Positions 6,400-13,568 of a stretch of 14,601 nt of DNA are shown piece after piece. Under the pieces are notes generated by a model, which saw only the letters and a program-made list of their open reading frames with translations, was not told where the DNA came from and did no database searches. Numbering within the stretch: the first letter of the stretch is position 1; each line of letters opens with the position of its first letter. The translations under genes and the position numbers were made by a program. The DNA is from Pseudomonadota bacterium (GTDB lineage Bacteria > Pseudomonadota > Alphaproteobacteria > Rhizobiales > Rhizobiaceae): positions 1 through 14,601 of the forward strand of contig JAEXMK010000143.1 in NCBI GenBank assembly GCA_023444445.1, given 5' to 3'.

Positions 6400-8109
6400 A
6401 TGACGAAGCGCAGCATTCTCTTTGCCAGCACGGTGGCGGCTATGGCGTTGGCAGGGTCTGCCGCCCATGCCGAGCGCGGCAGTGACGGCGAGTTGAAAAT
6501 CCTGTTCTGGCAGGCCGTATCGACGCTCAATCCCTATCTTTCGGCTGGCACGAAAGAGATTTACAGCTCCTCCATGGTGATCGAGCCACTGGCCCGCTAC
6601 GACGAGAAGGGGGAGCTGGTGCCGACGCTGGTCAGCGAGATCCCAACGGTCGAGAACGGCGGCGTTGCCAAAGACCTGCTCAGCATGACCTGGAAGCTGA
6701 AAAGCGATGTCAAATGGTCCGATGGCACCCCTTTTACCGCTGAGGATGTCGTATTCACCTGGAAATACTGCAAAGCCCCGGATGGCGGCTGCGCGCAGGC
6801 AGCACAATATGAAGGCGTCAAGAACGTCGAAGCTATCGATGCCAACACCGTCAAGGTCAGCTTCAACGAGCCCAAGCCTTACCCCTACTCCGCCTTCGTC
6901 GGCGCGCAGTCCCCTGTTATCCAGAAGAAGCAATTCGAGAAATGCGTTGGCGCTGCCGCCCCCGGCTGCACATCCGCCAATTTCGGCCCCATCGGCACCG
7001 GACCCTTCGTGGTCAAGGATTTCAAGCCGAACGACGTCATCAGCTACGTGGCCAACCCCAACTATCGCGACCCGGCCAAGCCCGCCTTCGCCACGGTAAC
7101 GCTGAAGGGCGGCGGTGACGCGGCTTCCGCTGCGCGCGCCGTTCTTGAGACCGGTGAATTCGACTATGCCTGGAACATGCAGGTGGAGCCGGAAATTCTG
7201 GCAACCATGGTCGCCGCCGGCAAGGGCAAGCTGGAAACCGCCTTCGGCACCCAGGTCGAGCGCATCAACCTCAATTGGTACAACCCCGATCCCGCTCTGG
7301 GAGACAAGCGCTCCACCAAGGAAGCCGGCCCTCATCCGGCCTTGTCAGACCCGGCTGTGCGTCGCGCCCTCTCGCTCGCCATCGACCGCGACATCATCGA
7401 CGAAGCCGGTTATGGCGAAGCAGGCAAACCGACCTGCAACATTGTGCCGGCGCCTGCAGCCGTCGCATCCACCAAGAACGACAGCTGGTGCCTGAAGCAG
7501 GATATTGAAGGCGCCAACAAGCTGCTGGACGATGCAGGCTGGGTGAAGGGTGCAGACGGCATCCGCGCCAAGAACGGCGTCAAGCTCTCCTTCCTCTATC
7601 AGACCTCCACCAACTCCGTTCGCCAGGCGGCGCAGGAACTGGTGAAGGACATGTGGTCGCAGATCGGCGTTGCAGCTGAGCTGCGCAATGTCAGCGCCTC
7701 GGTCTTCTTCGGTGGCGACCCGGCAAGCCCAGACACGTTCCAGAAGTTTTATGCCGACGTTGAAATGTACACCAACAATTTCGACGGCACCGACCCGGAA
7801 AAATATCTGGCAGAGTGGCTGTGCGACAAGATTCCCGCCCCCTCGAATGGCTGGCAGGGACAGAATATTCCGCGCTACTGCAACCCGGAATTCGACAAGC
7901 TGGTGAGCGTCCTGTCCAAGACGACGGATTTCGCCAAGCGCGGCGAAATCGCCAAGCAGCTGAACGACATGCTGACGGAGGAAGGCGCGCACATTCCGCT
8001 CATCCACCGCGGTAACATCTCCTCGCATTCGCTGACGCTCGAAGGCGTTCGCATGAATGCATGGGATTCGGAACTCTGGAACGTCGCGGACTGGTCCCGC
8101 AAGAAGTAA
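6400..8109 (+). CDS. Peptide-type ABC transporter substrate-binding protein (family 5), eight-cysteine form
   Basis: 569 residues, a typical size for DppA/OppA-class binding proteins. Residues 1-24 are a Sec signal peptide (cleavage AHA|ER) without a lipobox, so the protein is free in the periplasm. The family signature is clear: WKLKSDVKWSDGTPFTAEDV (98-117), then GPIGTGPFVV (196-205), and ALSLAIDRD (323-331) in the second lobe. Unusually, the mature chain has eight cysteines in close pairs: 124/131, 182/190, 346/364 and 475/494. This is a pattern expected for four disulfides after export. It should capture a peptide or an N-acylated amino acid for the permeases that follow. The start ATG has AAAAGGGG about 9 bases upstream. 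A terminator-like hairpin follows the gene, suggesting higher expression of this gene than of the permeases. The ligand is not predictable from the motifs. Confidence 0.92.
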   Translation: MTKRSILFASTVAAMALAGSAAHAERGSDGELKILFWQAVSTLNPYLSAGTKEIYSSSMVIEPLARYDEKGELVPTLVSEIPTVENGGVAKDLLSMTWKLKSDVKWSDGTPFTAEDVVFTWKYCKAPDGGCAQAAQYEGVKNVEAIDANTVKVSFNEPKPYPYSAFVGAQSPVIQKKQFEKCVGAAAPGCTSANFGPIGTGPFVVKDFKPNDVISYVANPNYRDPAKPAFATVTLKGGGDAASAARAVLETGEFDYAWNMQVEPEILATMVAAGKGKLETAFGTQVERINLNWYNPDPALGDKRSTKEAGPHPALSDPAVRRALSLAIDRDIIDEAGYGEAGKPTCNIVPAPAAVASTKNDSWCLKQDIEGANKLLDDAGWVKGADGIRAKNGVKLSFLYQTSTNSVRQAAQELVKDMWSQIGVAAELRNVSASVFFGGDPASPDTFQKFYADVEMYTNNFDGTDPEKYLAEWLCDKIPAPSNGWQGQNIPRYCNPEFDKLVSVLSKTTDFAKRGEIAKQLNDMLTEEGAHIPLIHRGNISSHSLTLEGVRMNAWDSELWNVADWSRKK

Positions 8110-8120
8110 CACGCGGATGC

Positions 8121-8150
8121 GCCGGCCTCTCTTGCAGGGGCCGGCCTTTT
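8121..8150 (+). terminator. Terminator/attenuator hairpin after the binding-protein gene
   Basis: GCCGGCC (8121-8127) pairs with GGCCGGC (8139-8145) and is followed by CTTTT. It lies 12 bases after the stop codon and 100 bases before the permease start. The short T-run suggests partial termination, giving more binding protein than permease, as in many ABC operons. Confidence 0.7.
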
Positions 8151-8250
8151 GCATGCCCCCTGGACCATGATCTGAAGACACGGTTGCAGCGTCGTTGCGG
8201 AAAAGCTCTCTATTTTTGTCGCGCCGCACTCCGGGTCTGGAGAGTTTCAG

Positions 8251-9261
8251 ATGTTTACCTTTACGCTCCGACGGCTTGCCTTTGCCGTACCGACGTTGCT
8301 CGTCATCAGCTTCGTCATCTTCGCGCTTCTCGATCTGGCGCCGAACGACCCGACCGGCGACCTGCCGCTGACCATTCCGCCAGAGGTACGTGAACAGATC
8401 CGCGCCTCGCTTGGCCTTAACGAACCCTTCTTCATCCGTTACCTGATGTGGCTGCAGCAATTCTTCATTAACGAACCGCTGAACCTTCTGGAAAAGCTGA
8501 CCGGCTGGCAAATTGGCGATGGCAGCCGCACGCGGGTTCTCTCGTGGGCGACACGCAGTCCCGTGGTCGATCTCGTCATTCAACGCATGCCGCAGACGCT
8601 CTGGGTCGTCGGCCTCGCCTATCTCTTCGGCGCGCTGCTGGCCATCCCGATCGGCGTCATCTCCGCCTATAAGCAATATTCGATCTTCGATCAGATCGGC
8701 ACCTTCATCTCCATGGTCGGTTATTCGGTGCCGACTTTCTTTACGGGCGTGTTGCTGGTCGTCATCTTCAGCTCATATCTGCAATGGTTCCCCTCCGTCT
8801 ACGATACCAATCTCCAGGTAAGGGATTGGGCGAGCTTCGTGGCGCAGGTGAAGCAGATGTTCCTGCCGGTTCTGGTGCTGACACTCTATAACGTCTCGCA
8901 GATCAGCCGTTTCGTGCGCGCCTCCATGCTCGACAATCTGCATCAGGACTATGTTCGTACCGCGCGTGCAAAGGGCGTTAAGGAAAAGTCCGTTCTGCTG
9001 GTTCATGTCCTGCGCAACAGCCTGATCCCTGTCGTGACTGTCATCGCACTCGGCGTACCGACGATTTTTTCCGGCGCTATCATCACCGAGCAGATTTTCC
9101 GCGTGAACGGCCTTGGTCAATTGTTGATAACGGCCGTTCAGGGGGCGGATATTCCGCTGGTGCAGACGCTGACATTCATCTTCGCGGTGCTGATCGTGCT
9201 CTTCAACCTGATTGCCGACGTGCTGTACGGCATTCTCGACCCGAGGATCCGCTATGACTGA
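8251..9261 (+). CDS. Peptide-type ABC transporter permease, DppB-like
   Basis: 336-residue inner-membrane protein with the DppB/OppB layout. A first helix at residues 9-30 ends in LAPNDP, followed by a periplasmic stretch. Further helices lie at about 115-140, 148-178, 203-215, 258-280 and 302-326. The cytoplasmic EAA loop is intact (DYVRTARAKGV, 233-243, with HVLRNSLIPV, 252-261), which docks on the ATPase. The family's usual GDLGxS box after the first periplasmic segment is missing and is replaced by a longer insert (about residues 72-104). The chain is slightly longer than the 316-residue homologue at 13565-14515. GGAGAG lies 6 bases before the start ATG. The stop overlaps the next permease start by 8 bases, showing translational coupling. 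Confidence 0.93.
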   Translation: MFTFTLRRLAFAVPTLLVISFVIFALLDLAPNDPTGDLPLTIPPEVREQIRASLGLNEPFFIRYLMWLQQFFINEPLNLLEKLTGWQIGDGSRTRVLSWATRSPVVDLVIQRMPQTLWVVGLAYLFGALLAIPIGVISAYKQYSIFDQIGTFISMVGYSVPTFFTGVLLVVIFSSYLQWFPSVYDTNLQVRDWASFVAQVKQMFLPVLVLTLYNVSQISRFVRASMLDNLHQDYVRTARAKGVKEKSVLLVHVLRNSLIPVVTVIALGVPTIFSGAIITEQIFRVNGLGQLLITAVQGADIPLVQTLTFIFAVLIVLFNLIADVLYGILDPRIRYD

Positions 9262-10174
9262 CGCCACCGTCGCAGCGCCGACGGTTGCGGCCACGCCCGT
9301 CAAATCCGCCCTCGCCGATATCTGGAAGCAGTTCCGCGCCCACAAGGGCGGCGTGGCCGGACTTGTCGTCTTCATCTTCATTCTGCTCGCGGTCTATGTC
9401 GGCCCTTATATTCACACTGTCGCACCTAACGCCATCAACGTCAGGGAACGCAATCAATGGCCGTCGCTGGCGCATCCCTTCGGCACAGATAATCTCGGCA
9501 AGGACATGCTGGCACAGGTTTTGGCTGGCGGACGCATTTCACTCGCCGTCGGCATCACTGCCATGCTTCTGGCGCTGTTTCTCGGAACGCTGGTCGGTGT
9601 TCTCTCAGGCTATTTCCGTCGGCTTGATGGACCGTTGATGCGGTTGACGGACCTGTTCCTGGCTCTGCCGCTGCTGCCGCTGTTGCTCGTGATCCTCTTG
9701 CTGTTCCGCGATACGCTGCGTGCGGCCTTCGGGCCGGAAACCGGCATCTTCATCCTCATCGTCTTCGTGATCGGGATCACCAGCTGGATGCACACGGCCC
9801 GCATTGTGCGTGGAGACGTGTTGACGATCAAAAGCCAGGAGTTCATCACGGCGGCGAAATCGAGCGGCATGCGCGAATACCGCATCATCCTGAGGCATAT
9901 TCTCCCGAACGTGCTGAGCTCGATCATGGTCTCCGCCACGCTCGGCATCGCATCTGCCATCATTACCGAATCCGCCCTCTCCTTCCTCGGCCTCGGCTTC
10001 CCATCGGATTTCCCGACCTGGGGACGGCTGCTGTTCGACGGGGCGAATTTCCTGCAACTGACACCGTCGCGCGTGTTATGGCCGGGGCTGGCGATTTCGC
10101 TGACGGTTCTGAGCGTCAATTACATCGGCGACGCCGTGCGCGATGCGCTCGATCCGCGGGCGTTGAAGAACTGA
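9254..10174 (+). CDS. Peptide-type ABC transporter permease, DppC-like
   Basis: 306 residues. A cytoplasmic N-terminal tail of about 34 residues precedes the first helix (about 35-52). The DppC hallmark HPFGTDNLGKDM (74-85) follows, then helices at about 98-120, 133-150, 163-178, 220-240 and 275-292. The EAA loop (QEFITAAKSSGMREYR, 195-210, with HILPN, 215-219), ALSFLGLGFP (241-250) and the C-terminal GDAVRDALDPR (292-302) are all present. It pairs with the DppB-like protein to form the transmembrane channel. An earlier in-frame start exists, but ATG at 9254 is preferred because GAGG lies 7 bases upstream and it gives the usual 8-base overlap with the preceding gene. Confidence 0.93.
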   Translation: MTDATVAAPTVAATPVKSALADIWKQFRAHKGGVAGLVVFIFILLAVYVGPYIHTVAPNAINVRERNQWPSLAHPFGTDNLGKDMLAQVLAGGRISLAVGITAMLLALFLGTLVGVLSGYFRRLDGPLMRLTDLFLALPLLPLLLVILLLFRDTLRAAFGPETGIFILIVFVIGITSWMHTARIVRGDVLTIKSQEFITAAKSSGMREYRIILRHILPNVLSSIMVSATLGIASAIITESALSFLGLGFPSDFPTWGRLLFDGANFLQLTPSRVLWPGLAISLTVLSVNYIGDAVRDALDPRALKN

Positions 10175-10181
10175 AGAGACA

Positions 10182-10203
10182 CGCGGCGCATCCCCGCGCC
10201 GCG
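10182..10203. terminator. GC-rich hairpin between convergent genes
   Basis: CGCGGCGC (10182-10189) pairs exactly with GCGCCGCG (10196-10203) around a 6-base loop, between the permease stop and the convergent small gene stop. No T-run follows on either strand, so it probably blocks exonucleases or assists factor-dependent termination on both transcripts. Confidence 0.5.
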
Positions 10204-10212
10204 CATCCGTCG

Positions 10213-10563
10213 TCAATGATAATTCACCTTTTCAGCATCCAGAATGCTGTCCGCATCCAGCGCCGCAATCGGAATATCTGTCCGCGCCGGAATATCGCCG
10301 GAAAGCTGAAGCGCGAGATAACGCCCGCAGCAGACCCTTAGGAACGAGGTGAAATTGCCGAGATCGTGCCCGGCATCGATCGATTCATTGTAAAGCTTGG
10401 CGATCAGCTGCACGCTGTTCATGCCATCGCGGCGCGCGATCTCATCCAGCGTCGTCCAGAAGAAGTTCTCAAGCCGCACACTTGTGACCATGCCGTCGAT
10501 ACGGAGCGACCGCGTATGGCTTTCCCAGAGCACCGGGTCTGCCTTGATGAAAAGCTTGCACAT
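10213..10563 (-). CDS. Small ribbon-helix-helix domain protein
   Basis: 116 residues. The segment from about 18 to 65 (SLRIDGMVTSVRLENFFWTT, then DEIARRDGMNSVQLI) fits the ribbon-helix-helix fold found in small alphaproteobacterial proteins annotated as RHH_4 or arylsulfate-sulfotransferase-like. A basic beta-strand (TSVRLE) is followed by two helices, and NFTSFLRVCCGRYL (70-83) completes the conserved block. It could bind DNA as a dimer, but most members are uncharacterised. ATG at 10563 is chosen for GGAGGAAACC immediately upstream; a start six codons earlier has no such site. It lies 71 bases after the DJ-1-like gene, with a terminator in between, so co-transcription would need read-through or a nearby promoter. 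There are adjacent cysteines at 78-79. Confidence 0.75.
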   Translation of the reverse strand: MCKLFIKADPVLWESHTRSLRIDGMVTSVRLENFFWTTLDEIARRDGMNSVQLIAKLYNESIDAGHDLGNFTSFLRVCCGRYLALQLSGDIPARTDIPIAALDADSILDAEKVNYH

Positions 10564-10599
10564 GGTTTCCTCCCTCACCACGCCTCAAAAGATAGGCGG

Positions 10600-10625
10600 A
10601 AAACGGGGCTGGCAAAAGCCCCGTT
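10600..10625 (-). terminator. Rho-independent terminator after the DJ-1-like gene
   Basis: On the minus strand AACGGGGCT (10625-10617) pairs with AGCCCCGTT (10610-10602) around a 6-base loop, and the run TTTT ends at 10600. It begins 10 bases after the stop codon of the DJ-1-like gene. Good stem and adequate T-run. Confidence 0.75.
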
Positions 10626-10634
10626 CCACAGGTC

Positions 10635-11201
10635 TCATTTGGCAAGCACGGCCATGAATTGCGACAGCCAAGCCGGATGGGCGGGCCAAGCGGGCGCCGT
10701 CACCAGCTTCCCGTCCGTCACCGCCGCATCGATCGCAATATCCGCGTAGGTCCCGCCAGCCAGTTCCACCTCAGGGCGGCAGGCCGGATAGGCGGAACAG
10801 GTGCGGCCTTTAAGGACGCCGGCCGCCGCCAGCAATTGCGCACCGTGGCAGACGGCCGCAACAGGCTTGTCGGCCTCGAAGAAATACCGTACCGCCGCGA
10901 GCACATCGGCGTTCAGCCGCAGATATTCCGGTGCGCGGCCGCCCGGAATGACCAGCGCATCGTAATCCGCCGGTTTGATATCGGCGAAGGTGGCGTTGAG
11001 CGCGAAATTATGGCCACGTTTTTCCGAGTATGTCTGGTCGCCCTCGAAATCGTGGATGGCCGTGGCGATAGTCTGGCCCGCCTTTTTGCCGGGGCAGACG
11101 GCGTGCACCGTGTGGCCGACAGCAGCCAAGGTCTGGAACGGCACCATGGTCTCGTAATCCTCGGCAAAATCGCCGGTGATCATCAAAATCGTCTTCGGCA
11201 T
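10635..11201 (-). CDS. DJ-1/PfpI-family protein
   Basis: 188 residues spanning a full DJ-1/PfpI domain. The nucleophile elbow AVCHGAQLL carries C118 followed by H119. E17 in the DFAEDYE segment is placed like the acidic residue that tunes that cysteine in the family. [15 protein letters not shown] (81-95) is the conserved strand-turn before the elbow. Members act as glyoxalase/deglycase-like, chaperone or protease-like proteins, so no reaction is asserted. There is no signal peptide, so it is cytoplasmic. The start has GGGAGGAGCAG just upstream. A promoter-like pair at 11262-11290 and a terminator after the stop codon suggest its own transcript rather than membership of the amidase operon. 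Confidence 0.88.
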   Translation of the reverse strand: MPKTILMITGDFAEDYETMVPFQTLAAVGHTVHAVCPGKKAGQTIATAIHDFEGDQTYSEKRGHNFALNATFADIKPADYDALVIPGGRAPEYLRLNADVLAAVRYFFEADKPVAAVCHGAQLLAAAGVLKGRTCSAYPACRPEVELAGGTYADIAIDAAVTDGKLVTAPAWPAHPAWLSQFMAVLAK

Positions 11202-11261
11202 GTCTGCTCCTCCCGTTTTCGAATGCCTTTGGGCACCCTAACAGGTGGGATCGAGATGCGG

Positions 11262-11290
11262 GTATTATGGCAATACTACATGCCGAACAA
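11262..11290 (-). promoter_or_regulatory. Possible promoter of the DJ-1-like gene
   Basis: On the minus strand TTGTTC (11290-11285) and TAATAC (11267-11262) are separated by 17 bases. The start point would be near 11255, with a leader of about 55 bases. A small GTATT-N5-AATAC palindrome overlaps the -10. The -10 is good and the -35 mediocre. Confidence 0.45.
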
Positions 11291-11298
11291 AGGTGATA

Positions 11299-12693
11299 TC
11301 AGCCGGCCGGCGGCTGCGGCCAGCGCCGCACACCGCCGCCCCAATTCTCGAACGCTTTCGAAAGCCGGAGCACAAACAGGTCCTCATAACGCGGGCCGAC
11401 AATCTGCAATCCGATGGGCATGCCGGATGCCGAGAAACCGCAATTAATCGAGGATGCCGGCTGTTCCGACATGTTCCACGGCACGGTAAAGGCGATATGT
11501 TCGAAGGGCCGTGCGGGATCGTTGGTAGGCGATGCCCAGTCGGCCGGATAGGAGACGATGGGGTTAACAGGTGAAATCACCGCGTCCACCGACTGCATCA
11601 GCCGTCCGCAGGCCTTTCGCATTTCCATGGTCTGGTTGAAGCCGAAAACGGCACGCGCGCCGGAAACATCAGCGCCCTTTTCCGCCCATTCGTGAATATA
11701 GGGAAGGATCGCGGCACGACGATCCGCGCTCAGCGCCACCATGTCGCCCCAGAATTTCGCCCGCCAGAAGTCATCCAGCCCATCCAGCATATCCCGTGTC
11801 AGCACCGGCTCAACGGGAATGATGATGGCGCCCGCCTGTTCGAACAGCTTCGCTGCCGCCACCACCGCGTCACGCACCTCTTCATCCACAGGAAGGCCGC
11901 AGCCGGCATCCAGCATCAGGCCTATTTTCAGGCCCTTTACATCGATATTCAGATCCATCCAGTCGATTGTGTTGGGTGGCAGCGACGTACCGTCTCGCCA
12001 GTCCGGGCGGGAGAGCGTCGCCATGGCATAGGCGGCGTCGGCAACGGTACGGGTCATCGGCCCGGCGCAGCGGCCGGTATAATAGGGATCGACCGGGATG
12101 CGGCCCTGGCTCGGCTTGAAGCCGAAAAGCCCGGTCCAACCGGCGGGCAGCCGCACCGAGCCTCCAATATCCGTGCCGACATGCAGCGTACCGTAACCCG
12201 CAGCGCCCGCCGAAGCCGCGCCGGCGCTGGAACCGCCAGGGTTCTGGCTCGGGTCCCAGGGGTTGCGGCTAAGCTTGTGGAAGCTGGAAAGGCCGGAGGA
12301 GAGCATGCCGTAATCCGGGCAGGTCGTCTTGGCATAGAGGATGGCTCCATCTTCCCGGCAACGGGCAGCAACCGGTGCGTCCTCCAGCGCCGGCACAAGC
12401 TCAACCGCCTTTGTGCCGAGGGGCACCGGGTGGCCTTTCGTGGCAATGAGTTCCTTCAGCGAGACCGGAAGCCCATCGAGCGGGCCGAGCGTTTCGCCGC
12501 TGTGCCAACGCTGCGTCGAGGCTGTTGCCTGTCTGCGGGCATCTTCCGGGTCATAGGCATAAAGCGCGTTCACGATAGGCTCGAAAGCCTCGATGCGCGC
12601 TTCCACCGCCTGCCAGTATTCCGAGGGCGACAGCTTTCTTTCCCGGTAAAGCGCCAGGATTTCGAGCGTGTTGAAGTCTATGAGATCGGTCAT
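11299..12693 (-). CDS. Amidase-signature family amidohydrolase
   Basis: 464 residues, usual for amidase-signature enzymes. The Ser-cisSer-Lys triad can be placed: K80 in LPVSLKELIATKG, S155 in NPGGSSAGAA, and nucleophile S179 in GTDIGGSVRLPAGW, with the expected 24-residue spacing between the serines. The region GLFGFKPSQGRIP (188-200) completes the signature block. Such enzymes hydrolyse an amide to a carboxylate and ammonia or amine in the cytoplasm. It is related to GatA but stands alone without gatB or gatC, and it follows two peptide-type permease genes with a 53-base gap. A role in processing an imported amide is therefore more likely than tRNA amidation. The SD is weak. The substrate cannot be assigned. 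Confidence 0.9.
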   Translation of the reverse strand: MTDLIDFNTLEILALYRERKLSPSEYWQAVEARIEAFEPIVNALYAYDPEDARRQATASTQRWHSGETLGPLDGLPVSLKELIATKGHPVPLGTKAVELVPALEDAPVAARCREDGAILYAKTTCPDYGMLSSGLSSFHKLSRNPWDPSQNPGGSSAGAASAGAAGYGTLHVGTDIGGSVRLPAGWTGLFGFKPSQGRIPVDPYYTGRCAGPMTRTVADAAYAMATLSRPDWRDGTSLPPNTIDWMDLNIDVKGLKIGLMLDAGCGLPVDEEVRDAVVAAAKLFEQAGAIIIPVEPVLTRDMLDGLDDFWRAKFWGDMVALSADRRAAILPYIHEWAEKGADVSGARAVFGFNQTMEMRKACGRLMQSVDAVISPVNPIVSYPADWASPTNDPARPFEHIAFTVPWNMSEQPASSINCGFSASGMPIGLQIVGPRYEDLFVLRLSKAFENWGGGVRRWPQPPAG

Positions 12694-12746
12694 GGCATCG
12701 TCTCGTCATAAAAACAGGAAATTGCGGCGATATCGGCTTGAAGCGA

Positions 12747-13568
12747 TCAGCTGGTATCACGCGGGTCGAGCAGATCACGCAGGCCATCACCGAGGAGGTT
12801 GAGGCCGAAGACGGCGAGCGCAATGGCAAGGCCGGGCATGATGGCAAGCCAGGGCGCCGCGCCGAGATAGGTCTGTGCATCCGCTAGCATTCGTCCCCAG
12901 GTAGCGGCGGGCGGCGGCATGCCGAGACCGAGGAAGGAAAGGCCTGCCTCCGTCAATATCGCGAGACCGAGCTGGATCGTCACCTGCACGATGATCTGGT
13001 TGGAAATATTCGGCACGATATGAAACAGCGTGATCTTGGCACGGTTCTGGCCGATGCTGGTGGCGGCGGTGATGTATTCCCGCGCCCAGATTTGTAAGGC
13101 CGCCCCCAGCGTCAGTCGCGCAAAGACCGGCACCATGAAGGTGGCGATGGCGATGATGGCGGTAAAGCGTCCCGTGCCGATGAAAGCACCGAGCATCATG
13201 GCCGACAGGATTGGTGGCACGGCGAAGATGATGTCGCAGACGCGCATGACGACGGTTTCGGTAAAGCCGCGCAGCGCCGCGACCGTGACGCCGATCGCAG
13301 TGCCGATAAAGGCGCCGATGGCGACGGCGGCGATGGCGGTGGAGAGTGAGTTCCACGCACCGGCCATCAGCATGGAGAGCACATCGCGGCCGAAATGATC
13401 CGTGCCGAGACCGCCATAAACGAAAGGCGATTTCAGCTTTTGCACGATCTGCATCTTGGTGGGGGAAACCGGCGTCCAGACCAGCGACAAAAGGGCGACG
13501 GCCACGAGAAAGACTGTGACGGCGATACCGATAACGAAAGCCGGGCGACGGCGGATAAATCGCATCAT
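12747..13568 (-). CDS. Second peptide-type ABC permease, DppC-like
   Basis: 273 residues with the DppC plan: first helix at 11-31, GTDHFGRDVLS (55-65), EAA loop REYITAATSIG (163-173) with HIVPN (183-187), GLSFLGLGMP (209-218), and C-terminal GDGLRDLLDPRD (260-271). It lacks the long cytoplasmic N-tail of the copy at 9254-10174, so the two are not recent duplicates. The frame is open further upstream inside the preceding gene, but ATG at 13568 is chosen. It gives the standard ATGA overlap with the upstream stop and starts at the family's N-terminus; AGGTG lies just before it. It forms the channel with the DppB-like protein; the partner ATPases are outside the window. Confidence 0.92.
   Translation of the reverse strand: MMRFIRRRPAFVIGIAVTVFLVAVALLSLVWTPVSPTKMQIVQKLKSPFVYGGLGTDHFGRDVLSMLMAGAWNSLSTAIAAVAIGAFIGTAIGVTVAALRGFTETVVMRVCDIIFAVPPILSAMMLGAFIGTGRFTAIIAIATFMVPVFARLTLGAALQIWAREYITAATSIGQNRAKITLFHIVPNISNQIIVQVTIQLGLAILTEAGLSFLGLGMPPPAATWGRMLADAQTYLGAAPWLAIMPGLAIALAVFGLNLLGDGLRDLLDPRDTS

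Noticed and set aside
11299..12693. Annotation of the amidase as glutamyl-tRNA amidotransferase subunit A.
   Set aside because: No gatB or gatC partner is nearby, and the gene follows transporter permeases; the triad is shared by all amidase-signature enzymes.
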